Shown here: positions 1 to 6,639 of the stretch, piece after piece | Layout: each line of letters opens with the position of its first letter | Position numbering within the stretch: position 1 is the stretch's first letter | Source: JBFFMO01 sp037968515 | GTDB lineage: Bacteria > Myxococcota_A > Bradymonadia > Bradymonadales > Bradymonadaceae | Length of the DNA: 6,639 bases | Assembly (NCBI GenBank): GCA_037968515.1 | Contig: JBBKVQ010000145.1 | Span: 1-6,639, forward strand | Reading direction: 5' to 3' | The notes under the pieces: generated by a model | What the model was told of the DNA's origin: nothing | Databases searched by the model: none | Seen by the model: only the letters and a program-made list of their open reading frames with translations | Made by a program: the position numbers and the translations under genes

Positions 1-701
1 ATGAGCATGCGGGTCGATGAACCCTTGATGCCCATCTTATGCTCTTCGGCGCCCGTAGAGACGCCCTCAAGGCTCGCCTCGACCAGGAACGCGGTGAACT
101 TGGTGCCTTCTACCTGGCAAAAGACCGTGAACAAATCGGCAAAACCAGCGTTCGTGATCCACATCTTCGTGCCGTTCAAGATGTAGTGCTCTCCGTCGTC
201 GGACAAAACTGCGGTGGTTTTAGCTGCCAGCGCGTCCGAGCCGGATCCAGGCTCAGTCAATGCGTACGCGGCCAAAAGTTCACCTGTCGCGAGCCGAGGC
301 AAGAATTTGGTTTTCTGTTCGTGAGTTCCAAAAAACAGAAGTGGCTGCGAACCAATGCCGGTATGGGCGCCAAAGCTCACCGAAAAGGATGGATAGAGCG
401 CCAGATACTCCGTCACGATCATGCTGGTGGTTTTGTCGACCTCAAGCCCGCCGTATTCTTCGGGAATATCGACCATCAGCAGACCCACATCAGCCGATTT
501 GCGAAGCAGCGCCGCCATCTTATCAAACGCGCCTTTTTCAAGCTCCGCGACATGAGGCATCACCTCGCGCTCCATGAATTCTCGCGCGGTCGCGCCAAAC
601 ATCCGCTGCTCTTCCGAGAATTTCTCGGGGCAGAAGATGGACTCCGAGCCAACCTCGTTCACAAGGAACGAACAACCTTTGGGGGCTTCAGCGTGCGACA
701 T
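1..701 (-). CDS. Acyl-CoA dehydrogenase, FadE/YusJ-like (N-terminal part, cut by left edge)
   Basis: This flavoenzyme would oxidise acyl-CoA to trans-2-enoyl-CoA, the first step of beta-oxidation, passing electrons to an electron-transfer flavoprotein. Reading leftward from the ATG at 701 gives 233 open codons to the edge. Residues 30-145 form the helical N-terminal domain, with EEYGGL at 81-86 and SFSVSFGAH at 105-113. The middle beta-domain follows, with the FAD/substrate signature YALTEPGSGSDA at 146-157 and WITNAGFAD at 181-189, ending in KMGIKGSSTRML. The catalytic Glu and the C-terminal helices lie outside the window. From memory the text is strikingly close to Bacillus FadE (about 590 residues), including the opening GCSFLV segment, and is not the E. 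coli FadE type. The start is supported by AGGA at 708-711, six bases upstream, and by where similarity begins. A FadR-like inverted repeat lies 32-49 bp upstream. Chain length preference cannot be read from this fragment. Confidence 0.95.
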   Translation of the reverse strand, partial: MSHAEAPKGCSFLVNEVGSESIFCPEKFSEEQRMFGATAREFMEREVMPHVAELEKGAFDKMAALLRKSADVGLLMVDIPEEYGGLEVDKTTSMIVTEYLALYPSFSVSFGAHTGIGSQPLLFFGTHEQKTKFLPRLATGELLAAYALTEPGSGSDALAAKTTAVLSDDGEHYILNGTKMWITNAGFADLFTVFCQVEGTKFTAFLVEASLEGVSTGAEEHKMGIKGSSTRML

Positions 702-732
702 GTCTGGTCCTGTCTTATTGAATCTGGGGTAC

Positions 733-750
733 TGAATGACTCATCATTCA
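733..750 (-). promoter_or_regulatory. Putative TetR-family FadR-like operator
   Basis: The sequence TGAATGACTCATCATTCA is a perfect inverted repeat with 7-bp arms and a 4-bp spacer. As I remember it, the Bacillus subtilis FadR (YsiA) box is TGAATGA-M-T-A-N-TCATTCA; this site keeps both arms and the spacer length and differs only at the third spacer base. It sits 32-49 bp before the start of the acyl-CoA dehydrogenase gene, just downstream of a weak promoter-like pair, where a bound repressor would block transcription. FadR-type repressors release DNA when they bind long-chain acyl-CoA, which fits the neighbouring gene. No regulator gene is present in the window, so the cognate protein is inferred. 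Confidence 0.65.
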
Positions 751-759
751 CTTTCGCGA

Positions 760-788
760 AATTTAGCCAATGTCACCCAATCCCGCAA
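760..788 (-). promoter_or_regulatory. Possible sigma70-type promoter for the acyl-CoA dehydrogenase gene
   Basis: On the minus strand, TTGCGG (783-788) and TAAATT (760-765) are separated by 17 bp. They match the -35 and -10 consensus at only three and four of six bases, so this is a weak candidate. Its placement is the main support: transcription would start around 750-753, immediately before or at the edge of the FadR-like inverted repeat. No equally good promoter was seen for the divergent lipoprotein gene. Confidence 0.3.
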
Positions 789-873
789 CAACAGCGAACA
801 CAAGTCCTCACCGATTCCCAATGACAACCAACCCAGCGGCAGCCATGCTCAGCCATGAACGCATGGAGGCGCG

Positions 874-2232
874 ATGAAACCTATATTTTTTGTCCTCTTA
901 GCCTTGGCCGGATGTTCAGACTCAAGCGAAGGCAGCGAATCCTTTGACCTCGGCTTTGATCAAGCGGCCGTGGCGGACTCAGGCATTGCCAGCCAAAACG
1001 ACATGGGTGGGGACCTAGTTGCCGATGCCGAAATCGGCTTTGATGCAGAGTTCGATGCCACGCCTGACGCCGAAATGGACGCCGAAGTGCCGGCCCCGAT
1101 GTGTCCCCAAACCGCGACGTGCGGCGCCCTTGATCCTGGAGCGAGCGAACATTTTGCCAAATCGTTGGTGGGTTGTGCGTTCCAGCTCAAAAGAAACAAC
1201 CGCATCGCAACCACGCAAGCCGAGCTCCAGAGCATCGCTGCCGCAGCAAAGGGCTTTGTCGCCCTCGAGAATTTGGACCTGAATCGAACGGCTCAGGCCG
1301 GCGTGACCGCACAAACCGCCGAACGCCTTAAAAACCACGACTATTTTGGATTCCGCTGGAACGCCGGAGATATGGCGACAAGCGACTGGTATCCACAGGC
1401 CATCACCGGCAACGAAGACGCCGGCAAGGGCGGCCGACGCCTGCTTGTTTCATGGTATGACCACACCGAAACGGCACCTGAAAAAGGCGTCCGAATCTCG
1501 GTCATCGACCTGAATACAGCGCCGATTCGTTACCGTCATATTTTACTTGTCGAACCCAACGGAACGTCGTTTGGCCCCGTCTTAACTGGAGGTGGAACCT
1601 CTCTGCATGGCGGAGGCATGATCTGGTACGGCGATCTTTTGTACGTCGCGGACACCGGAAACGGATTCCGTGTCTTCGACCTTTCGAAAATCATCGAAGT
1701 GACCGACACCGATAACACCAATGCGATCGGCGTTTCCGGTGGCCGTGTCGACGCCTTTGGTTACCGCTACATCGCGGGACAAATCGCGCGTTACACCGGC
1801 ACTTCCGAAGGCTGCGATATTCGGTTTTCGTTTGCCGGCCTTGACCGGAAATCCGACCCACCGTTGATTATCACCGGCGAGTACCGGGCTGATGATGCGG
1901 GCGGGCGATTGGCACGTTGGCCGCTGGATGCAAATGGCTGGTTGCATGAGGATTCCGACAAAGTCGTCCGCGCCAAGGACGCCTTTGTTGGAGCTCAAAC
2001 TCGGATGCAAGGGGCCCTCAGTCTGGGAGACGCACTCTACATTTCCTCGTCGAGTCAGGCGGGAAGTCTGGGACGGCTCTACCGCACGAAGGTTGGCCAG
2101 GAGAGCAAAATCACGGCATGGGTTTATGGTGCCGAGGACCTCTACTACGAAGGCACACAAGACCGTATTTGGACACCGGCAGAGCACCCAAATGCTCGCG
2201 ATGTCGTGTCGATACCTCGGCAAAATCCTTAG
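874..2232 (+). CDS. Secreted lipoprotein with acidic linker and probable beta-propeller domain, function unknown
   Basis: Residues 1-13 are a short lipoprotein signal peptide with lipobox L-A-G-C, so Cys14 is the likely lipidated residue; Ser15 follows, with no Asp at +2 to hold it in the inner membrane, suggesting outer-membrane sorting. Residues 15-75 are an acidic, presumably disordered tether with DAxx tandem repeats at 57-72. The body (about 77-452) is rich in short beta-strand segments such as LHGGGMIWYGDLLYVADTGNGFRVFDL at 244-270, given here as landmarks 244-250 and 251-270, plus RYRHILLVEP (219-228), GRLARWPLD (344-352) and RIWTPAEHP (431-439). This pattern looks like a beta-propeller. 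It also recalls an uncharacterised family of secreted actinobacterial proteins with HAGG-x-WYGD-x-LYVADT-type motifs. Four cysteines (77, 83, 101, 314) could form disulfides. No catalytic signature is recognisable. The start is set by GGAGG at 865-869, and no in-frame upstream ATG exists nearby. It converges on plsB. Confidence 0.9.
   Translation: MKPIFFVLLALAGCSDSSEGSESFDLGFDQAAVADSGIASQNDMGGDLVADAEIGFDAEFDATPDAEMDAEVPAPMCPQTATCGALDPGASEHFAKSLVGCAFQLKRNNRIATTQAELQSIAAAAKGFVALENLDLNRTAQAGVTAQTAERLKNHDYFGFRWNAGDMATSDWYPQAITGNEDAGKGGRRLLVSWYDHTETAPEKGVRISVIDLNTAPIRYRHILLVEPNGTSFGPVLTGGGTSLHGGGMIWYGDLLYVADTGNGFRVFDLSKIIEVTDTDNTNAIGVSGGRVDAFGYRYIAGQIARYTGTSEGCDIRFSFAGLDRKSDPPLIITGEYRADDAGGRLARWPLDANGWLHEDSDKVVRAKDAFVGAQTRMQGALSLGDALYISSSSQAGSLGRLYRTKVGQESKITAWVYGAEDLYYEGTQDRIWTPAEHPNARDVVSIPRQNP
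1042..1089 (+). repeat. Four 12-bp tandem units encoding DAxx repeats
   Basis: Four consecutive 12-bp units encode DAEF, DATP, DAEM and DAEV (residues 57-72 of the lipoprotein). The last two units share the exact 9-mer GACGCCGAA at 1066-1074 and 1078-1086. A related DAE lies upstream at 1024-1032. The units form the surface tether between the lipidated cysteine and the folded domain. Their length keeps the reading frame, so gain or loss of units would only change tether length. Confidence 0.75.
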
Positions 2233-2262
2233 TTCTGCACGAAATTCCAAGACTGAAAATGA

Positions 2263-5112
2263 CTAGTAGACGAAGGCTTTCAGGCGTTTCAGAAGCTCAG
2301 GGTATTTGCCCTCTTCGCGCCACGCATCGCTGAGTCGGTACGACTCCTTTTTCTTGGATTCGTCCGAAGAGCGCTCAAGGACCTCCCAATCCTCAAGCAG
2401 CTTCAGCGCGTTTTCGTAGGTTGGCTTGGATAGGCTTTCTTGAAAAAGGATTTCGCCCTTCGCATAGTCAGCCCGCCCCTGTTTGATCGCGCCTTCCGTG
2501 ATTTCCTTCTTCTCGAGCACGCGATCCAGGTCTTTGCCGACCAGCGAGAACACGATGGCGTAGGCCTCGACAAAGGTCAGGACCAGTCGGCGGAAGAACT
2601 CCAGTTCGGCAGGGACCGGGTCAGAAATCGCGACTGTACGTGGCTCGTCGGCGCTCACAGTCAACCAACCCGCAGTCTCGAAGTAGCTCAGGGTCCGCAG
2701 GAACACATTTTCGAACTCGGCGCGCTCTTCGTAAATCCACTCAAATTTGAACAATTTGCTCAAAAACAGAGTTTGGTCCATCAACTCGGCGAGCGGCATT
2801 TGCCCCGCTTTGAACGAGCCGATGGCGGCAGCGAGCAGGGCCTCGGGCACAAAATGATGAACGATATTATTTCGATAATACGAGAGCTGGAGCCGCGCAT
2901 CATGAGGAACATTATAAATCTGCGCCTGATCCTCGTCTGCCAGCACCTTGACCTGATTATTCTCGATAAAAAGCTGCAGCGCCCAGTCCATCAGGTCCGC
3001 GGTGCAATCACCGATCGCCTCCTCGAGGTCCATCCCGTCATCACGCAGAGTGCTCGAGGACTTGCCCGAGTCTTGCGTACCTTCAGCCCTCAGGGCCTCA
3101 AGCGCACCGATCGTAGCCTGGTTGGCCTCGAGCGCGTCCACGACCGTGCGTGAAAGACGAACCTTGCGCCCCGGCTGGGACAGGAAATGAATCAAGAAGC
3201 CGGTCTGGCAAAGCAGCTTCTTGCGCGTGATTCCGCCGCCCTGATCGTTCAACAAGACCGTCGCTGCCAGCGCGGTCGGCGTGACCGTCGTGACCTCATT
3301 GATATCGTAGATAATCCGATGGGCGAGCCGCACCGTGAGCGTATTGAACGCCACTTCTTCAGGATTCACGCGGTCAACGTCGTACCCGTCCAAGTACGTC
3401 CCGATATCGATCGGTTCATTGAACTCGACGTAAAGACGCCCATATTTTGAGGTCAAAAAGCGCGGAGCCCGCAAAAGACCGCCCAGGCTCTCCTTCTCTT
3501 TTTCGCCGCCCAGAACCTCATCCTCGTAGGAGTTTCCTTCGATGATTTTTTCGTAACCCACAGAAATAGGCACGATATGGACGTTCTCGAGCCGGCCGGA
3601 CACAAACGCTCTCAACACCATTTCAAGCATGCCGTAGCGGGGCTTGATGAGCTTGCCTGTGCGTGACCGCGTGCCCTCGATGAAAAACTCGAGCGGATAG
3701 CCTTGTTCGAGCATGCGAATCACGTATTCGCGAACAACCACCGGATAAAGCGCATCGCCCTTAAACGTTCGACGGATGAAAAACGCACCGGCCCAGCGAA
3801 ACAGGTGGCCCATCGGCCAGAAGCTCAGGTTCGCACCTGCGGCAATCAAAGGCGTGGTCATGCCGTATCGGTAGAAGAGGTAGCTCAACACCAAGTAATC
3901 GATGTGGCTCTTATGGCTTGGGACCAACACGATATTGCTGTGTTTGGCGACCTCTCGCACACGCTCCAGACCCTTCTCGTCGACCTCAAACCCATCGTAA
4001 ATCCGGTACCAGACAAAGCTCAGCACGGACGAGAATATCTTGATCATCAGCAAGCTGGGCTCGGCCGCGACCTCGACAAATTGTGCTCGAGCGCGCTGAA
4101 CGATTTTTTCCTCAGGCAGGCCTTCTTCGGCGGCGAGCGCTTGGATCGTTTTGGTCAACGCCGGGCGCGCCAGAATATCCTTCCAAACATCGTTGGTGGG
4201 CTCACCGGTTGGGCCCAAAATGACGCGTTCTTCACGGCGAATGATGTCCAGAACTTGCTCGCGCAACATATCCGAAGCGTCGGCAGAACCTGCGCGTGGA
4301 TACTCCTGCAGGAACTCCTGCAAGTTGATACCCCCTGACACCAAAACGGTCGGTTGGCCAAACTTGACGAAGCTTTGCCAAATCGTCTGGAACCAATAGA
4401 CCACTTTACGGAAAAAACCAGGCGATTGGGCCGTGCCAAAAATATCGTCCAGAATCGTCGGGTGTTTTGAATCGGGACGTTTTTCCCAGACCAGCAAAAG
4501 TGGCATCACGAAGATCGGCACACTCTGTTGGCGCTGAGCGCGGACCAGCCGGTACAGGTACTTCTGAGAGAATTCGAAGTTGTCGTTAGCCGTGGCTTTT
4601 GGCCGTTCCAAAAAGATGAACACGGCTTTGTCGTTGGCGACCAACGCCTGAACGACCTCTTCCGCCGGTTCCGAAGGACTGCGGAAAATCGAAAAAATAT
4701 ACGAAAAGAACCCGCGCAAAATGATGGTGCGGATGCCGTTCGCAAACTGCGCTAAGGGCAAGCCGTGCGTTCGAAATGCCCAATTGAAATAAAGGTAGTC
4801 CAGAAGACTGAGCGAACGCATCAAGTAGACCACGGTCCCGCGATCCTCGGCCTCTTGGATATGATCCAGACTTCGGCGTTCAAAAAGCACATGGGCGAAG
4901 AAGAAGCGCGCTAAGAGGTTCAGCAGACGCCCGAATTTCTGGGACATCGCGGTGGGATGAGGATGATCGTCCAACCTCTTCGCCAAGACCGCGCGCCGCT
5001 CGACAAGCTTTGTGTCTTGAACTTCAGACGCTTGAGCGAGCCCGGTTTCCTCCCATGGAATGAGCGGGTCCCGTTCGACGACGTCGTCTGATTCTGGCGG
5101 GTCTGTAGACAT
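2263..5112 (-). CDS. plsB: Glycerol-3-phosphate 1-O-acyltransferase PlsB
   Basis: It transfers an acyl chain to position 1 of sn-glycerol 3-phosphate, the first committed step of phospholipid synthesis, at the inner membrane. Numbering from the ATG at 5112 (949 residues), all four acyltransferase blocks are intact: HKSHIDYL at 400-407 (catalytic His400 and Asp405), GAFFIRR at 442-448, FIEGTRSRTG at 477-486, and IVPISVGYE at 513-521. Hydrophobic stretches occur near 130-143, 357-370 and 841-858. The C-terminal half continues with PlsB-like text such as YYRNNIVHHF at 745-754. It is about 140 residues longer than E. coli PlsB (807); much of the excess precedes the catalytic block, and there is a polar linker at about 676-693. 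An upstream in-frame GTG at 5130 would add six residues but has no ribosome binding site, whereas the ATG has AAGGCGG before it. It follows rng by 81 bp on the same strand. Confidence 0.96.
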   Translation of the reverse strand: MSTDPPESDDVVERDPLIPWEETGLAQASEVQDTKLVERRAVLAKRLDDHPHPTAMSQKFGRLLNLLARFFFAHVLFERRSLDHIQEAEDRGTVVYLMRSLSLLDYLYFNWAFRTHGLPLAQFANGIRTIILRGFFSYIFSIFRSPSEPAEEVVQALVANDKAVFIFLERPKATANDNFEFSQKYLYRLVRAQRQQSVPIFVMPLLLVWEKRPDSKHPTILDDIFGTAQSPGFFRKVVYWFQTIWQSFVKFGQPTVLVSGGINLQEFLQEYPRAGSADASDMLREQVLDIIRREERVILGPTGEPTNDVWKDILARPALTKTIQALAAEEGLPEEKIVQRARAQFVEVAAEPSLLMIKIFSSVLSFVWYRIYDGFEVDEKGLERVREVAKHSNIVLVPSHKSHIDYLVLSYLFYRYGMTTPLIAAGANLSFWPMGHLFRWAGAFFIRRTFKGDALYPVVVREYVIRMLEQGYPLEFFIEGTRSRTGKLIKPRYGMLEMVLRAFVSGRLENVHIVPISVGYEKIIEGNSYEDEVLGGEKEKESLGGLLRAPRFLTSKYGRLYVEFNEPIDIGTYLDGYDVDRVNPEEVAFNTLTVRLAHRIIYDINEVTTVTPTALAATVLLNDQGGGITRKKLLCQTGFLIHFLSQPGRKVRLSRTVVDALEANQATIGALEALRAEGTQDSGKSSSTLRDDGMDLEEAIGDCTADLMDWALQLFIENNQVKVLADEDQAQIYNVPHDARLQLSYYRNNIVHHFVPEALLAAAIGSFKAGQMPLAELMDQTLFLSKLFKFEWIYEERAEFENVFLRTLSYFETAGWLTVSADEPRTVAISDPVPAELEFFRRLVLTFVEAYAIVFSLVGKDLDRVLEKKEITEGAIKQGRADYAKGEILFQESLSKPTYENALKLLEDWEVLERSSDESKKKESYRLSDAWREEGKYPELLKRLKAFVY

Positions 5113-5121
5113 ACCCGCCTT
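5113..5121 (-). promoter_or_regulatory. Ribosome binding site that favours the ATG start of plsB
   Basis: On the minus strand, AAGGCGGGT directly precedes the ATG at 5112. AAGGCGG resembles the AAGGAGG anti-Shine-Dalgarno partner, and its AAGG core is five bases from the start codon. Nothing purine-rich precedes the alternative GTG at 5130. The overlapping TATAAG at 5119-5124 could instead be a -10 element, which would place the transcript start at or next to the ATG. Confidence 0.5.
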
Positions 5122-5193
5122 ATACACCACGGTCGGTGAAATTTGTGAATCGATTTATGGCCACGTCTGATGGCTTGAGCGGAGCCGAGCACG
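5113..5193 (-). other. rng-plsB intergenic spacer
   Basis: These 81 bp separate the TGA stop of rng from the plsB start. I see no GC-rich stem followed by a T-run in the transcribed direction, so read-through from rng into plsB is plausible. A weak promoter-like pair, TTCACA (5144-5149) and TATAAG (5119-5124), has a 19-bp spacer, which is longer than optimal. The stretch may therefore hold a secondary plsB promoter, with low confidence. Confidence 0.4.
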
Positions 5194-6639
5194 TCATTTG
5201 ACGGCGGAAATCTTGAAATCGACAATTCGAATACTCGAAGAGCCCTTCAGCTTCACAACTCTGGACAGGCTCTCTTCGAGGTCCTTGATAGCCTTCTTCT
5301 CGAAATGCCGCAGGAAGTCGATCACGGCCGGATTGGCTTCGACCAAGATATGGCCTTCGCCAAAGGTGAGCGCCTGGCGATGGACGTCGCGCAGAATTTC
5401 ATAAGCCACGGTTTCGCGCGACATAATCACGCCTGTGCCTTCACACACTTCGCAAGCTTCGCACATGTACTGGTCGAGCGATTCGCGAATTCGTTTACGG
5501 GTCATTTCGACCAGTCCGAACTCCGAGATCGCCAATGCGTTGGTGGTCGCGCGGTCCTGCTTCAGGGCCTCTTCCAACGACCGGTAGACCTTCTCGCGAT
5601 GACGAGCGTCGTCCATGTCGATGAAGTCGATGATGATCAGACCACCGATATTTCGAAGGCGCACCTGATAGACGACCTCCTGGACAGCCTCGAGATTCGT
5701 TCGAAGAATCGTTTCTTCGAGCGAGTTTCCGCGTCCCACAAACTTGCCAGTATTCACGTCGATGGCGGTCAGGGCCTCGGCGCGGTCGATCACAAGATGA
5801 CCGCCGGATGCCAAGTCGACCTTACGGGCCAACGCACCTTTGATCTCAGGCTCGATGCCGTACGCATCAAAGATGGGCTCGGCTTCTTCATAGAGCCGAA
5901 TATCGCCCTCAAAACCTGGGATGTATTTCTTGATGAATTCTTCGACACGCTCTTTGTCTGCAACGGTGTCCAAGATGACTGCATCGAGGTTCACAGCGAC
6001 CAAATCGCGCACGGCGCGGATGATAAGGTCACTTTCTTCGTAAAGCAGGTAGGGAGCTTTGACGCGGCCGTGTTTTTCAAGGACCTCGCTCCACTGCTGA
6101 ATCAACGACTGCATATCGTGGATAAGCTTGTCTTCATCAACGTTGGCGCTGACGGTCCGTACGATGAAACCGGTGCCCGGAGGTCGGAATCCTTCGACGA
6201 TTTTTCGCAGGCGACGTCGTTCTTTTTCGGACTCGATGCGTTTCGAGATCCCGATATGAGACACGGTCGGCATGAACACAACGTAGCGGCCAGGCAGCGA
6301 GATATGGCTGGTCAGGCGTGCGCCCTTGGTGCCCATCGGCTCTTTTGCAGTCTGAACCAGAATCTCTTGGCCAGAGTCCAACGAATCCTGAATGGTGGCG
6401 CGCTGTTTACCGCGTCCACGAGACACTTGGGCCTCTTCGGTTTCGTCGTCAATGACCGCAAAATCATCATCAAAATGATAAACGTCCGAAGCGTGAAGAA
6501 AGCCCGCACGTTCATGAGAAATATCGACAAACGCAGCCTGCATGCCGGGAAGGACACGCAATATCTTACCTTTGTAGATATTGCCGACGATTCCCCGCTC
6601 ACGCTTTCGTTCAATATGGAGTTCGCTAATGATGCCGTC
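5194..6639 (-). CDS. rng: Ribonuclease G (RNase E/G family), 5' end cut by right edge
   Basis: This cytoplasmic endoribonuclease cuts single-stranded A/U-rich RNA and takes part in rRNA maturation and mRNA decay. The frame is open for 481 codons from the right edge to the TGA at 5194; about 20 residues are missing by comparison with E. coli RNase G. In fragment numbering, GIVGNIYKG (16-24) opens the S1 domain. The 5'-phosphate sensor contains GTKGARLT (103-110) and IVRT (159-162, Arg161 and Thr162). The DNase I-like catalytic domain has AIDVNTG (Asp294, Asn296) and IDFID (Asp338), matching Asp303, Asn305 and Asp346 of RNase E. CEVCEGTG (Cys396, Cys399) is the Zn-link. The S1 domain holds an acidic insert ending in RGRGK at about 56-78. 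The protein would be near 500 residues with no RNase E-type scaffold tail, so RNase G is the better name. The internal TTG at 6561 is not the true start. Confidence 0.96.
   Translation of the reverse strand, partial: DGIISELHIERKRERGIVGNIYKGKILRVLPGMQAAFVDISHERAGFLHASDVYHFDDDFAVIDDETEEAQVSRGRGKQRATIQDSLDSGQEILVQTAKEPMGTKGARLTSHISLPGRYVVFMPTVSHIGISKRIESEKERRRLRKIVEGFRPPGTGFIVRTVSANVDEDKLIHDMQSLIQQWSEVLEKHGRVKAPYLLYEESDLIIRAVRDLVAVNLDAVILDTVADKERVEEFIKKYIPGFEGDIRLYEEAEPIFDAYGIEPEIKGALARKVDLASGGHLVIDRAEALTAIDVNTGKFVGRGNSLEETILRTNLEAVQEVVYQVRLRNIGGLIIIDFIDMDDARHREKVYRSLEEALKQDRATTNALAISEFGLVEMTRKRIRESLDQYMCEACEVCEGTGVIMSRETVAYEILRDVHRQALTFGEGHILVEANPAVIDFLRHFEKKAIKDLEESLSRVVKLKGSSSIRIVDFKISAVK

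Noticed and set aside
752..761. Palindrome TTTCGCGAAA beside the FadR-like repeat
   Set aside because: Ten bases is too short to call a separate operator, and it partly overlaps the putative -10 region.
39..824. 261-codon open frame on the plus strand
   Set aside because: It lies antisense to the acyl-CoA dehydrogenase, whose minus-strand translation shows clear family motifs. The plus-strand product has no recognisable domain and looks like a codon-bias shadow.
840..857. Direct repeat CAGCCATG, two copies 10 bp apart, in the lipoprotein leader
   Set aside because: It is short, overlaps out-of-frame ATGs, and matches no operator I know; it is easily chance.
1582..2250. 222-codon minus-strand frame opposite the lipoprotein
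   Set aside because: The plus-strand product has a signal peptide, lipobox, ribosome binding site and coherent beta-rich text. The minus-strand frame has none of these.
2307..2320. Inverted repeat AGGG-N6-CCCT near the plsB 3' end
   Set aside because: The stem is only four base pairs, lies inside coding sequence, and no T-run follows.
2440..4338. Plus-strand open frames of 237 codons (2440-3153) and 211 codons (3703-4338)
   Set aside because: Both lie wholly antisense to plsB, and their translations look like random reverse readings without signal, motif or ribosome binding site.
5128..5130. GTG as the plsB start (955 residues)
   Set aside because: There is no Shine-Dalgarno sequence upstream, while the ATG at 5110-5112 is preceded by AAGGCGG.

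Overview
The window holds four protein-coding genes: two complete and two cut by the window edges. I see no RNA gene, insertion sequence or CRISPR array. The best guess at the source is a Gram-negative deltaproteobacterial or Myxococcota-type organism, possibly Bradymonadia. The grounds are a secreted lipoprotein with an Asp/Ala-rich linker behind its lipobox, a PlsB-type glycerol-3-phosphate acyltransferase, and an RNase G of proteobacterial type. This placement is an inference from style and not a measured phylogeny.

Layout: (1) 1-701, minus strand, holds the N-terminal 233 residues of an acyl-CoA dehydrogenase that runs off the left edge and resembles the FadE (YusJ) type of Bacillus. (2) 702-873 is a divergent intergenic region. 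It carries a perfect 7-4-7 inverted repeat, TGAATGA-CTCA-TCATTCA, just upstream of the dehydrogenase. This closely matches the operator I remember for the Bacillus TetR-family fatty-acid-degradation repressor FadR. (3) 874-2232, plus strand, encodes a 452-residue lipoprotein with an acidic tandem-repeat linker and a probable beta-propeller body of unknown function. (4) 2263-5112, minus strand, encodes PlsB, converging on the lipoprotein gene with a 30-bp gap. (5) 5194-6639, minus strand, encodes RNase G, lacking about 20 N-terminal residues beyond the right edge. It lies 81 bp upstream of plsB in the same direction.

Two of the genes handle acyl chains in opposite directions. The dehydrogenase starts beta-oxidation of acyl-CoA, and PlsB commits acyl groups to phospholipid. 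They are not in one operon: rng and plsB may be cotranscribed, while the dehydrogenase has its own upstream region with a putative acyl-CoA-responsive operator. The lipoprotein shows no clear functional link to either. I found no convincing new multi-gene system. The most useful leads are the FadR-like operator, the degenerate second acyltransferase-like region in PlsB, and the lipoprotein family.
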